Positions 34,344 to 43,294 of a DNA stretch of 47,004 bases are shown here, piece after piece; within the stretch, counting starts at the first letter, position 1; every line of letters begins with the position of its first letter. A program made the translations under genes and the position numbers. This DNA is from Clostridiales bacterium UBA2432 (GTDB lineage: Bacteria > Bacillota > Clostridia > Lachnospirales > Vallitaleaceae): the NCBI GenBank assembly GCA_002342805.1, contig DDQW01000031.1, forward strand, positions 74,232 to 121,235, read 5' to 3'. The notes under the pieces were generated by a model, which made no database searches, was not told where the DNA came from, and saw only the letters and a program-made list of their open reading frames with translations.

Positions 34344-37300
34344 TATTTTGTCTCCATCGTTTGACTTTCTTCTCTAATAATTATTATATACATTAATGGA
34401 ATAAAAACAAGGGTTAATAATGTTGAAACTAAGAGTCCAAAAACTAATGCAACTGCCATAGGTTTAAACAACTCGCTATTTGACAATAATAGGGGGATTA
34501 AGCCGGATATTGTTGTCACTGTAGATAGAATGATAGGGCGTAAGCGGATTCCGGAAGCTTCTTTGGCTGCTTCTTCTATACTTTTGCCTTCCTTTCGCTT
34601 CATATTAATATAGTCAATAAGTACAATCGCGTTATTTACCACAATTCCAATCAAACTTATGATTCCAATTAAGCCGGTAAAAGAAATCGGTTGGTTCATA
34701 ATGAAGAGTCCGAATAAGGCGCCAGCAGAAGATAAGGGTACTGTAATAAGGATAATAAAGGGTTGTCGTAAATCTTTAAATTGGAAGAGAAGAATCATAT
34801 AAATAAAAAATACGGCAAAAATCGCTGAAATACCTGCACTTCCAAAATTTTCTATAATTTGTTCTTCTTCTCCATCAAATTCATACGCAACATCATAAAA
34901 ATCAACTTGACTCAACTTATCTTCAAAGGTATCTAAGATAAGCGCACGTTGATATCCCAGATAGATGTCACTATATAAGGAAATGGTATATTGACCTTTA
35001 TATTTTTTTATGGTGGGTTGTTGTTCAATTAAACCGATCGTTCCAACATCTTTTAACAAATGCTTATTCCCGCTGAGACTGGATTTAATCATTAAGTTTT
35101 CAACAGACTGCAAGCTTTTATCTGTTCCTTCGAGACGAATGCTGTACTCTTTGCCTTGGCTTCTATAGGTTGAAGCCTCTCGACCTCTTAATGCAATGCT
35201 GATTTCATTAAGAACATCATATTTAAGAAGTCCAAGATAGGATAATTTATCCTGCTTAAGATCCACCGAATATTCTAGCTTTTTCCCATCATAATCTGTA
35301 CGTACGTTTTTTGTACCTTCAATAGATTCTAAAATGTTTTTCACTTCATCAACTTTTGCATTCATAGCATCAAAGTCATTACCTGTAAAGCGAATAGCAA
35401 TTGGGGCCTCGCTAGGGAATGCATTCTCCAACTCTTTTACTGTCGCCTTTCCACCGAGAACCTGTTGATCCACTTTTTCTTGCAAATATTCTGCATAAGG
35501 TGTGTTTTTTTTGTACTTTGTCTCTTCTAAATCAACCCGGAATATGATCTGTGCATTTTGAGGCAACTTATTATAGACATTCATGGCCGTAAAAAACTTA
35601 GGGATTCCACCTCCGATTGCTGTCGTATAGTTTGTAACTCCCACTTCATTTTCTAAAATAGCTTCTACTTGATCCGAGACACGCTCTGTTGTTTCTAAAT
35701 CAATGACTTGGTCTGCTACTATATCTACATAAAGGATATTTTTATCAGCTTTCGGAAAAAAAATAACTTCTAAAAATAAAAAAGTACTTCCTAATAAAAC
35801 AATAATTGCAACCACACTCATTACACTTATGATTTTGTGATGCATCATTTGATCTAAAAGCTTATAGCCGAATCGTGATCTTGCATGTTTTCCTTTGTTC
35901 TTGCTGGGTTTAAAAAACATATATGCAAACACTGGAGTTACAAAAACAGCAACTACAAAGGAGGATAGAAGGGCAACAATGACCACAATGGGCAAACCAA
36001 TAATATAGTCCCCTACAATCGAATTGAGGAAAAGTAAAGGCGATAAGGTTGCAATCGTTGTTAATGTGGACGAAAAGATAGGTACAAGCACATCTTTTGC
36101 CCCTGAAACACAGGCACCTAATTGATTAATGCCTTCATCAATCTTATTTTGTATAGAGTCACTAACCACAATTGCATTATCAACCAACATACCTAGTGCG
36201 ACAATCAATGCAATAATAGACACTTGGTGAATCGGCGTATCAATAAGGGGCATAACGATAAAAGTCATAATAATCGATAAGGGAATCGCTGTTGAGACAA
36301 TAATGGCATTTCGCAAGCCCATACCAATAAAAACGACAAGGATGACTAGTAAAATTCCTTGCAAAAGATTCATCATAAATTCATTAATAGATGTTTCCAC
36401 ATCCTCGGGCTGAAAGAGGACTTCTCGGAAAATCAAATCACTGGGCATTTCTTTCTTTATTTGATTAATGGCTTCACGGATTTCATCCCCAATAAGCAAT
36501 ACATTTTCATCTTGTTTAAAATACCCACTTAGCAAAACAGCATTTTGCCCGTTATCCTTATAGCTTAACCCAGCTTCACTTTCTGTGAGTTCAACCGTGC
36601 CAATATCTTTGATACGAAGAACAGAGTTATTCCTGTCTGACATCCCAATAATCAGATTTTCAATCTCTTCTAATGATTCAAAAGATCCTGTAATATTTAG
36701 GGCTATTTTACTCTCTGTATTTTCAATAAGCCCCGAAGGTATCTCTAAGTTTTGGCTTTGCAAGAGTTGAAGGAGTTCACTATAGGATAAATCAATTCGA
36801 TTCAATTTATCTTGATCTATCGTAACCCGAACTTCTTTTTGGATATCTCCAGAAAGCTCAAATCGAGTAACGCCTTCAATATCCGTTAATGCTTCCATGA
36901 TTTGTTCCCCATAATCCGATAGCATTTCATAGGAATAGTTTTCTCCGGACAAGGCGATGATTAAGCCAGCTGTTTCGGCCAAATTTGTCTCTACTTGAAT
37001 ATCTTCACATTCATCCGGCAACTCCGATTGCAATTGCTGCAGTTTCGTCCGAAGTCGATCCCATGTCTGATCAATGTCGACATCATACTCTACTTGAAGT
37101 ACAATTGTTGACACGCTATTATTAGAAAAGGATATACTAAAATCATAACCTTCTAATGTTTTTATTTCTTTCTCGATTTTACTGGTTACTAAACTATCGA
37201 CATTCTCTTGTGAGGCTCCCGGATAGATGGTTGTAATCATAGCAACAGAGGGTGAAATATTGGGCGATTCTTGTTTGGGAATATAATAGTAGCTATAGAT

Positions 37301-37369
37301 CCCGGCAATGCTGATCAGAACTAAAAAGAGCAATAGTATTTTCCGATTATCAATTATCGATTTAATCAT
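34343..37369 (-). CDS. RND-family efflux pump permease
   Basis: The protein is a 1008-residue HAE1/AcrB-type permease with twelve membrane helices in two halves and two large external loops. Landmarks are the N-terminal ISIAGIYSYYYIPKQESPNI, the transmembrane block ALGMLVDNAIVVSD with the proton-relay aspartate, and the second-half equivalent GIVVNNAIVLIDYIN. The longer frame starting at 37411 would overlap the adaptor gene by 50 bases; the ATG at 37369 has GGAGAGG 9 bases upstream and overlaps it by 8, so I prefer it. It works with the adaptor encoded just upstream; no outer-membrane partner is expected or present. The substrate is unknown. Confidence 0.94.
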   Translation of the reverse strand: MIKSIIDNRKILLLFLVLISIAGIYSYYYIPKQESPNISPSVAMITTIYPGASQENVDSLVTSKIEKEIKTLEGYDFSISFSNNSVSTIVLQVEYDVDIDQTWDRLRTKLQQLQSELPDECEDIQVETNLAETAGLIIALSGENYSYEMLSDYGEQIMEALTDIEGVTRFELSGDIQKEVRVTIDQDKLNRIDLSYSELLQLLQSQNLEIPSGLIENTESKIALNITGSFESLEEIENLIIGMSDRNNSVLRIKDIGTVELTESEAGLSYKDNGQNAVLLSGYFKQDENVLLIGDEIREAINQIKKEMPSDLIFREVLFQPEDVETSINEFMMNLLQGILLVILVVFIGMGLRNAIIVSTAIPLSIIMTFIVMPLIDTPIHQVSIIALIVALGMLVDNAIVVSDSIQNKIDEGINQLGACVSGAKDVLVPIFSSTLTTIATLSPLLFLNSIVGDYIIGLPIVVIVALLSSFVVAVFVTPVFAYMFFKPSKNKGKHARSRFGYKLLDQMMHHKIISVMSVVAIIVLLGSTFLFLEVIFFPKADKNILYVDIVADQVIDLETTERVSDQVEAILENEVGVTNYTTAIGGGIPKFFTAMNVYNKLPQNAQIIFRVDLEETKYKKNTPYAEYLQEKVDQQVLGGKATVKELENAFPSEAPIAIRFTGNDFDAMNAKVDEVKNILESIEGTKNVRTDYDGKKLEYSVDLKQDKLSYLGLLKYDVLNEISIALRGREASTYRSQGKEYSIRLEGTDKSLQSVENLMIKSSLSGNKHLLKDVGTIGLIEQQPTIKKYKGQYTISLYSDIYLGYQRALILDTFEDKLSQVDFYDVAYEFDGEEEQIIENFGSAGISAIFAVFFIYMILLFQFKDLRQPFIILITVPLSSAGALFGLFIMNQPISFTGLIGIISLIGIVVNNAIVLIDYINMKRKEGKSIEEAAKEASGIRLRPIILSTVTTISGLIPLLLSNSELFKPMAVALVFGLLVSTLLTLVFIPLMYIIIIREESQTMETK

Positions 37370-38621
37370 TACCAAGCCCCTCTCCAATAATCGAAACCGC
37401 TTTACCTTCATTCACTTTTTTAATGTTGCTGATGATAAGGGAATCTCCGTCGTTTAATCCTGTGACAATAATTTGGTCATCCAGAATTGATTCAATATCC
37501 ACAGGTCGACGCCAGGCTTGTCCACCTTCATAAATATATACGTAGGTCTCGCCATTTACAATCGCTGATTGGATAGGTATCATTATCCCCTCTTTTTGAC
37601 CGATAATAATTCGACATTCAACAATTTTGCCGATGAGAATATCTTCTTCTTCAAGATAAACTTCGACAGCATATAAGTGGGTTGCTTGATCCGGTATATT
37701 GTTTTTTCGTAGGACAATACCCTCTCGCATCATATTTGAATCATCCTTAATAAAAACAGGATCTCCCACATGAATCTTTTCATAATCTTCACTCGTAACA
37801 CCGATTGAAATGTTGGCTCCATCCCGACGAATATGAACGACTGGCTGACCAGCCGGTATCATTGTATTTTCTTCATAGGGCAATTCAATAATGGTTCCGC
37901 TAATTGTTGATGTCAAAACCGCATCCTCTAGGAGCGTTTGTTTGTGATTGTAGTTGGTCTTTGCCTGTTCATATTGGCTGTAATAGAGTTGTAGTAACTC
38001 ATCATCAGCACCCTTTATTGCTGAATCATAAGCTTGTTTCGCTGTATTTAGATCATTCAATGCGACATTAGCCTCTAATACCGCTTGCTCATATTCTTTA
38101 TTCGAAATAACACCTTCCGAATAAAGACGTTCATATTCTTTTAATGTCGTCTCTTGAAAGCTATAAACCTCTTGCGCCTTTTCAACCATCAATCGCGCTT
38201 GTTCAAGTTCTTGGCTACTAGATCCTTTGGCTGATAATTGATATTGCGCATAGGCCGCTTCCATTGCTTTTTGAGCTGCTTCAATCTCAAACAAAAGATC
38301 TGAAGTGTCTAATTGCATAAGTATATCCCCTTGCTCCACGTAATCTCCCTGTTGAACATTGATGCCTAAAATTTTACCCGGACTTTTAAAGCTTAAGGAT
38401 TGTATGTGATCTGCTGTAATGGATCCAATATAATTAAGTGTCTCATCATATTGTGCCTTTTCAACCATCATAACTTCAACCGGTATGCTTAACTCTTGTT
38501 CCTCATTGATATTCTCTTGTTTGACTTGTTCTCGTTGAAAAACAATAAATCCAATAATCAATCCTAGTGTTAAAAAAATACCAATATTTCGAATTATTTT
38601 CGTATATTTCACGTGTTTCAT
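37362..38621 (-). CDS. RND efflux adaptor (membrane fusion) protein
   Basis: The 419-residue protein has one N-terminal membrane anchor (IGIFLTLGLIIGFIVF, about 12-27). A biotinyl-lipoyl half (SPGKILGINVQQGDYVEQGDILMQLD), a coiled-coil hairpin rich in Glu, Ala and Gln (about 115-215), the second lipoyl half (TISGTIIELPYEENTMIPAGQPVVHI) and beta-barrel domains follow: the standard HlyD/AcrA order. It links to the permease gene by an 8-base overlap and is first in the operon adaptor–permease–patatin–ArAE. Confidence 0.93.
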   Translation of the reverse strand: MKHVKYTKIIRNIGIFLTLGLIIGFIVFQREQVKQENINEEQELSIPVEVMMVEKAQYDETLNYIGSITADHIQSLSFKSPGKILGINVQQGDYVEQGDILMQLDTSDLLFEIEAAQKAMEAAYAQYQLSAKGSSSQELEQARLMVEKAQEVYSFQETTLKEYERLYSEGVISNKEYEQAVLEANVALNDLNTAKQAYDSAIKGADDELLQLYYSQYEQAKTNYNHKQTLLEDAVLTSTISGTIIELPYEENTMIPAGQPVVHIRRDGANISIGVTSEDYEKIHVGDPVFIKDDSNMMREGIVLRKNNIPDQATHLYAVEVYLEEEDILIGKIVECRIIIGQKEGIMIPIQSAIVNGETYVYIYEGGQAWRRPVDIESILDDQIIVTGLNDGDSLIISNIKKVNEGKAVSIIGEGLGND

Positions 38622-38664
38622 ATTATTCGCCTCTCCAATTTTATCGCTCTATATCCTTGTCATA

Positions 38665-38699
38665 TACTAAATATAGTACACTTAGCGTCCACCGGTCAA
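38665..38699 (-). promoter_or_regulatory. Promoter with dyad for the RND operon
   Basis: On the minus strand TTGACC (38699-38694) and TATATT (38675-38670) are 18 bases apart. The -10 box is covered by the dyad TACTA–N4–TAGTA (38665-38678), a plausible site for a MarR- or TetR-type repressor. No such regulator is encoded nearby. Confidence 0.45.
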
Positions 38700-38744
38700 G
38701 GTCTTTTGGAAATGAATCTAATTCTTAATAATTTGTTAAAGAAC

Positions 38745-38773
38745 TTGCCTTTTCAGCCGTTATATGCTATTTT
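38745..38773 (+). promoter_or_regulatory. Predicted promoter of the DUF4914-like gene
   Basis: TTGCCT (38745-38750) and TATTTT (38768-38773) are 17 bases apart, giving a leader of about 100 bases. It is a moderate match to consensus. Confidence 0.4.
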
Positions 38774-38788
38774 ATTAAGTGATTACTA

Positions 38789-38811
38789 CATTTGAAGTGA
38801 GCTCTCAAATG
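38789..38811 (+). promoter_or_regulatory. Dyad in the leader of the DUF4914-like gene
   Basis: CATTTGA (38789-38795) and TCAAATG (38805-38811) are perfect inverted repeats around a 9-base centre that contains GAGCTC. It lies about 10 bases after the predicted start of transcription and may be an operator or an mRNA hairpin. Confidence 0.4.
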
Positions 38812-38882
38812 TATGAAAAATGGGGAAAATTTCGTATTAACTTTGCAACGATGACATAGCAGTATTACCTAGGAGGAAAAAG

Positions 38883-40760
38883 ATGAAAGAACTTTGGAAT
38901 GGTTTATTTGATGTCAACGACGAAATAATGAAAATTTTAGATGAAGCGCCCTCAGTAGTTATTCCGGAAAGCCGAAAGCAAATTCTTGATTTGGCAACCG
39001 GTCAAGGGCAGGATGTATTTAAAGTCAATTACGATATCGAAGGCATCGGAATTGTTGAAGAAGTAACTGTAACAAAATGTAAAAACGGTGTTTCCGTTAA
39101 TTACAATGAACCTTACATGCGACGACGCGACCCAGAATGTACTTCAATCGGAGACGACTTACCTACAGACAAAAAAACATTCAAAGAAAAATATGATCGA
39201 GATTTTAAGGATGTTCGTAGCGAAACGCTTGAATGGTTAAGTCATCAAGAATTAGTCGTATTACCATTTATATCAGGAGATAAAGATCATGGTGGTTATG
39301 AGTCTATTCTTATCGCACCACGAAACGCTTCTTTCTTTGTAGGTGGACTTGCTGATTTACAAGGTTTTATCCCATTAAACGAAATAAGAGAAGGCTATAA
39401 GCCAAGGGCTGTTATTTATCTAGCTCCAACCTTTAGACACACGCATTTTGATGGAAAGCAAGCTGTTGTTCATAATCGTTTAGATGATGTACATGAAGTA
39501 TTTTCCTTTAACTTATATCCGGGGCCTAGTGCCAAAAAAGGTGTTTATGGTATCTTATTAAGCATCGGAGAAAAAGAAGGTTGGGTTACTGCCCATGCTG
39601 CAACTGCTCATATAACGACACCTTATGATAATGAAGTTGTTATTATGCATGAAGGCGCTAGTGGCGGTGGAAAATCTGAGATGATTGAAGAATTACACCG
39701 CGAACCTGACGGAACTATTGCATTATGTCGTGATACTGTTACGGATGAAGTGACACGTATGGAATTAAGTTATACATGTAGTTTACATCCGGTAACCGAT
39801 GATATGGCTTTATGTCATCCATCCTACCAAAATGGCAAAAAACTTGTTGTTTCTGATGCAGAAGCCGGTTGGTTCTTACGTTTTGACCATATTAAACAAT
39901 ATGGATCATCACCAGAACATGAAAAATTAACGATTCATCCACCAGAGCCATTAATTTTCTTAAACATGGATGCAACACCTAAGTCAACCATTTTAATTTG
40001 GGAGCATATCCAAGACGCACCTGGTAAGTCTTGCCCGAACCCACGTGTTATTATGCCACGTAATTTTGTTAAAGATGTTGTTAAGAAGCCGGTTGAAGTT
40101 GATATTCGTTCATTTGGTGTGCGTATGCCATTATGTACAAAAGATACTCCAAGCTATGGTATTGTGGGTATGGTTCATGTTTTACCACCTGCTCTTGCTT
40201 GGATATGGAGATTGGTATCACCAAGAGGTCATGCTAATCCAAGTATCGTTGAAACCGAAGGTATGAGCGGTGAAGGTGTTGGTTCCTACTGGCCGTTTGC
40301 TACAGGCCGAATGGTTACTCAAGCGAATTTACTCCTTGAACAAATCGTAAATACGCCTGAAACAAAATTCATTCTTATTCCTAACCAACATATTGGTTCC
40401 TATGAAGTTGGATTCAAGGCAGAATGGCTTGATCGTGAATATTTTGCACGTAAAGGTAATGCATCATTTAGAGACGATCAACTTGTCGAATCCCGTTGTT
40501 CAACTTTAGGTTATGCAATGAAGAGTTTAAAGATTGACGGATTCGATGTTCCAAAAGGTCTCTTGCAAACAAATCTTCAGTTATCTATGGGTAATGAAGC
40601 ATATGACCAAGGGTCAAAAATCTTAGTTGATTTCTTCAAACAAGAATTAAAAAAATATCTTGTTGAAGACTTAAATCCATTGGGTCGCCAAATTATCGAA
40701 GCTTACTTAAATGATGCTTCCGTAAAAGAATTTGAGTCTTTCATTCCTATGAACGACTAA
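38883..40760 (+). CDS. DUF4914-like protein with PEPCK/HPr-kinase-type P-loop
   Basis: The 625-residue soluble protein is not an enzyme of known function; I recall it as DUF4914-like, an assignment to be checked. Residues 252-267 (VVIMHEGASGGGKSEM) form a P-loop of the shape GxSGxGKSE seen in HPr kinase and related to that of PEP carboxykinase. Further conserved-looking blocks are IFLNMDATPKSTILIWEH (358-375), PNPRVIMPRNF (385-395), VDIRSFGVRMPLC (406-418) and SYWPFATGRMVTQ (468-480). No membrane segment or signal is seen. AGGAGG precedes the ATG. It stands alone between its own promoter and a strong terminator-like hairpin, which suggests a self-contained housekeeping or metabolic role. A sugar-, acid- or protein-kinase activity is possible. 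Confidence 0.75.
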   Translation: MKELWNGLFDVNDEIMKILDEAPSVVIPESRKQILDLATGQGQDVFKVNYDIEGIGIVEEVTVTKCKNGVSVNYNEPYMRRRDPECTSIGDDLPTDKKTFKEKYDRDFKDVRSETLEWLSHQELVVLPFISGDKDHGGYESILIAPRNASFFVGGLADLQGFIPLNEIREGYKPRAVIYLAPTFRHTHFDGKQAVVHNRLDDVHEVFSFNLYPGPSAKKGVYGILLSIGEKEGWVTAHAATAHITTPYDNEVVIMHEGASGGGKSEMIEELHREPDGTIALCRDTVTDEVTRMELSYTCSLHPVTDDMALCHPSYQNGKKLVVSDAEAGWFLRFDHIKQYGSSPEHEKLTIHPPEPLIFLNMDATPKSTILIWEHIQDAPGKSCPNPRVIMPRNFVKDVVKKPVEVDIRSFGVRMPLCTKDTPSYGIVGMVHVLPPALAWIWRLVSPRGHANPSIVETEGMSGEGVGSYWPFATGRMVTQANLLLEQIVNTPETKFILIPNQHIGSYEVGFKAEWLDREYFARKGNASFRDDQLVESRCSTLGYAMKSLKIDGFDVPKGLLQTNLQLSMGNEAYDQGSKILVDFFKQELKKYLVEDLNPLGRQIIEAYLNDASVKEFESFIPMND

Positions 40761-40782
40761 TAGTAATGAATAATAAATGATT

Positions 40783-40811
40783 AGAGGTTGATGCGTCATG
40801 CATCAACCTCT
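40783..40811 (+). terminator. Terminator after the DUF4914-like gene
   Basis: AGAGGTTGATGC (40783-40794) and GCATCAACCTCT (40800-40811) form a perfect 12-bp stem with a 5-base loop, followed by a short T-rich tail (TTCTTC). Only 43 bases separate it from the metY start. Confidence 0.8.
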
Positions 40812-40854
40812 TTCTTCATACAAAAACACACATTGAAAGCGAGGTATGAACATT

Positions 40855-42117
40855 ATGCGAATAGAAACTCAATGCTTACATGAAGGCTACTCTCCCGGAA
40901 ATGGAGATCCTCGAGTTGTGCCTATTGTACAAAGCACCACTTACACTTATGATTCTACAGAACATATCGGAAAACTTTTTGATTTAACCGCTCAAGGACA
41001 TATGTATTCTCGAATATCGAATCCAACAGTTGCTGCTGTGGAAAGTAAAATTGCAGCACTTGAAGGTGGCGTTGGAGCCCTATGCACAACATCCGGTCAG
41101 GCTGCAAGTATGATTAGCCTATTAAACATACTAAAATCCGGCGACCACTTTATCAGCACAACGACCATCTACGGAGGAACGGTTAATCTTTTTGCCGTTA
41201 CTATGAAGCGTTACGGTATCGAGTGTACATTTGTGGATCCTGAATCTAGCCAAGAAGACATCCAAGAATGCTTTCAAGAAAATACGCGTGCGGTTTTCGG
41301 AGAAACCTTAGCTAATCCGGCACTAACTGTTTTAGATATTGAAAAGTTTGCAAAAATCGCCCATAAAAACAATGTACCCTTAATTGTTGATAATACCTTT
41401 GCTACCCCTATTTTTTGTCGTCCTTTTGAATACGGTGCAGATATAATCGTCCACTCTACTTCCAAGTATATGGACGGTCACGCTGTTCAACTAGGTGGCG
41501 TCATTGTTGATAGCGGAAACTTTGATTGGACCAATGGTAAATTCCCTGAATTTACTGAGCCGGATACTTCCTATCATGGTGTTATCTATAGCAAAGATTT
41601 TGGTACAGCTGCTTATATTACCAAAGCAAGAGTTCAACTCATGCGAGATATTGGGGCTTATCCATCTGCCAATGCCGCTTTTCTACTCAACCTAGGGCTC
41701 GAGACTTTACCGATTCGTATGGAACGCCATAGCGAAAACGCTCTTGATGTTGCCAAGTACCTTGAAAGTTCACCTTATGTTGAATCTCTCAACTATCCTG
41801 GCCTTCCATCCGATGCCTATCATGAACGTGCTCAAAAATACTTACCCAAGGGCGCTAGCGGAGTTATTACGTTTTCCATAAAAGGAGGCAAAGAAAAAGC
41901 CGTCCATTTTATGGACAGCCTTAAACTTGCATCAAATGTTGTTCATGTTGCAGATATTCGTACCTGCGTATTACATCCAGCGAGTGCAACTCATCGTCAG
42001 TTATCCGACGAACAACTCATCGCTGCCGGTATCACTCCCGGTACTATACGATTATCTGTTGGCCTTGAAAACATTCACGACATTATTGACGATTTAGATC
42101 AAGCTTTTAAAGCTTAA
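40855..42117 (+). CDS. metY: O-acetylhomoserine sulfhydrylase
   Basis: The 421-codon enzyme of the Cys/Met gamma-family uses pyridoxal phosphate to add sulfide to O-acetylhomoserine, making homocysteine. The PLP lysine is in VHSTSKYMDGH; YSRISNPTVAAVESKIAALEGG and DNTFATPIFCRPFEYGAD are family blocks, and VGLENIHDIIDDLDQAF closes it. GAGG lies 1 base from the ATG at 40846 but 10 from the ATG at 40855; MRIETQCLHEGY matches how relatives begin, so I choose the second. No SAM riboswitch precedes it and no separate promoter is clear. It ends 5 bases from the convergent mmsB stop. Confidence 0.94.
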   Translation: MRIETQCLHEGYSPGNGDPRVVPIVQSTTYTYDSTEHIGKLFDLTAQGHMYSRISNPTVAAVESKIAALEGGVGALCTTSGQAASMISLLNILKSGDHFISTTTIYGGTVNLFAVTMKRYGIECTFVDPESSQEDIQECFQENTRAVFGETLANPALTVLDIEKFAKIAHKNNVPLIVDNTFATPIFCRPFEYGADIIVHSTSKYMDGHAVQLGGVIVDSGNFDWTNGKFPEFTEPDTSYHGVIYSKDFGTAAYITKARVQLMRDIGAYPSANAAFLLNLGLETLPIRMERHSENALDVAKYLESSPYVESLNYPGLPSDAYHERAQKYLPKGASGVITFSIKGGKEKAVHFMDSLKLASNVVHVADIRTCVLHPASATHRQLSDEQLIAAGITPGTIRLSVGLENIHDIIDDLDQAFKA

Positions 42118-42122
42118 TCGTC

Positions 42123-43289
42123 TTATTTTTTACTTTTTGTCTTTGAATAAACATCAAAGGCTACGGCTGCAAGTAATACAAGACCTTTGACGATTTGTTG
42201 CCAGAACACACTAACCCCCATAATGGACATACCATTGTTTAAGATTCCCATGATAAGACCACCGATGATTGCTCCGATTACGGTTCCTACGCCACCTGTG
42301 GCTGATGCTCCACCGATAAAACATGAAGCAATTGCATCAAGTTCAAAACCTTGCCCCGCAAGTGGTGATGCTGAGTTTAACCGTCCTGCAAAAACAATCC
42401 CTGCAACTGCAGATAACAAGCCCATATTTGCATAGACCATAAAAAGTATTTTTTTTGTTTTGATCCCGGACAGTTCAGCGGCTTTTGCATTGCCACCAAG
42501 GGCATAGATATGTCGCCCCGTCACCGTTTTGCTTGTTACGAATGAATATATGATAATTAGCACAACTAAAATCATAACAATATAGGGAACGCCTTCTGCA
42601 AGCGCAAGCCAGAACGTAAATAGGTTAATGATAAGAACTAAGACTGCCATTTGAACTGCAAATGAAGTATCAGATCCTAAGTCAAATCCATATTGACGTT
42701 TATTTTTGCGACTATTCGCTTGAACAATGACAAAGAGAATAGAGCTAATAATACCTATAACTATTGACGTGATGTGAAGACCACCTTGCCCAAAATAATC
42801 AGGAATAGATTCTGATGCAATGATTACATATTCTTGGGGTAAGCCTATAGTTTCTCCATTAAGTATTAAGTTATTAATCCCCCGAAAAACTAACATTCCG
42901 GCTAAGGTCACGATAAATGCAGGTATTCTCACATAAGCAATCCAGAATCCTTGCCACATACCTGCCAATAATCCGATTCCCAACGAAAATACAATAGCAA
43001 TAGGGACCGGAATATTCCAAACAACACTGAATAGCGCACTTGATGCACTCACTAAAGCGACTATAGATCCAACCGACAAATCAATGTTTCCGCCTGTTAA
43101 GATACATAGTACCATACCAATGGCCAAAATAAGAATATAGCTATTTTGCATGATTAATCGCTGTACATTAATCGGTTTTAATAAAATCCCTCCGGTTAAT
43201 GCTTGAAATAAAATCATAATCGCAATCAACGCAATCAGCATAGCATACTGACGGATATTATTTTTAAATACTGCTTTTATGTTCTCCAT
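42123..43289 (-). CDS. mmsB: Sugar ABC transporter permease (MmsB/GguB type)
   Basis: The 388-residue permease has about ten membrane helices and the family blocks GGNIDLSVGSIVAL, FVGRGINN-like FRGINNLILNGE and GGNAKAAELSGIKTKK, and a C-terminal GGVGTVIGAIIGGLIMGILNNGM. The order binding protein–ATPase–permease and its ChvE-like partner match the multiple-monosaccharide importer (ChvE–MmsAB). It follows the ATPase by 5 bases. Its end faces metY across 5 bases, with only a weak hairpin (AAGCTTTTAAAGCTT, 42101-42115) near the shared end. Confidence 0.92.
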   Translation of the reverse strand: MENIKAVFKNNIRQYAMLIALIAIMILFQALTGGILLKPINVQRLIMQNSYILILAIGMVLCILTGGNIDLSVGSIVALVSASSALFSVVWNIPVPIAIVFSLGIGLLAGMWQGFWIAYVRIPAFIVTLAGMLVFRGINNLILNGETIGLPQEYVIIASESIPDYFGQGGLHITSIVIGIISSILFVIVQANSRKNKRQYGFDLGSDTSFAVQMAVLVLIINLFTFWLALAEGVPYIVMILVVLIIIYSFVTSKTVTGRHIYALGGNAKAAELSGIKTKKILFMVYANMGLLSAVAGIVFAGRLNSASPLAGQGFELDAIASCFIGGASATGGVGTVIGAIIGGLIMGILNNGMSIMGVSVFWQQIVKGLVLLAAVAFDVYSKTKSKK

Positions 43290-43294
43290 GTTTA

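Noticed and set aside
37370..37411. 14-codon N-terminal extension of the RND permease
   Set aside because: It lies within the adaptor gene and lacks a ribosome site, while the ATG at 37369 has one at good spacing.
38676..38699. MerR-type long-spacer operator at the RND promoter
   Set aside because: The spacer is 18, not 19-20, and the arms (CTTGACC and GCTAAG) match poorly.
40834..40850. Catabolite-response (cre) site before metY, TTGAAAGCG
   Set aside because: Only the left half matches the consensus; the right half does not.
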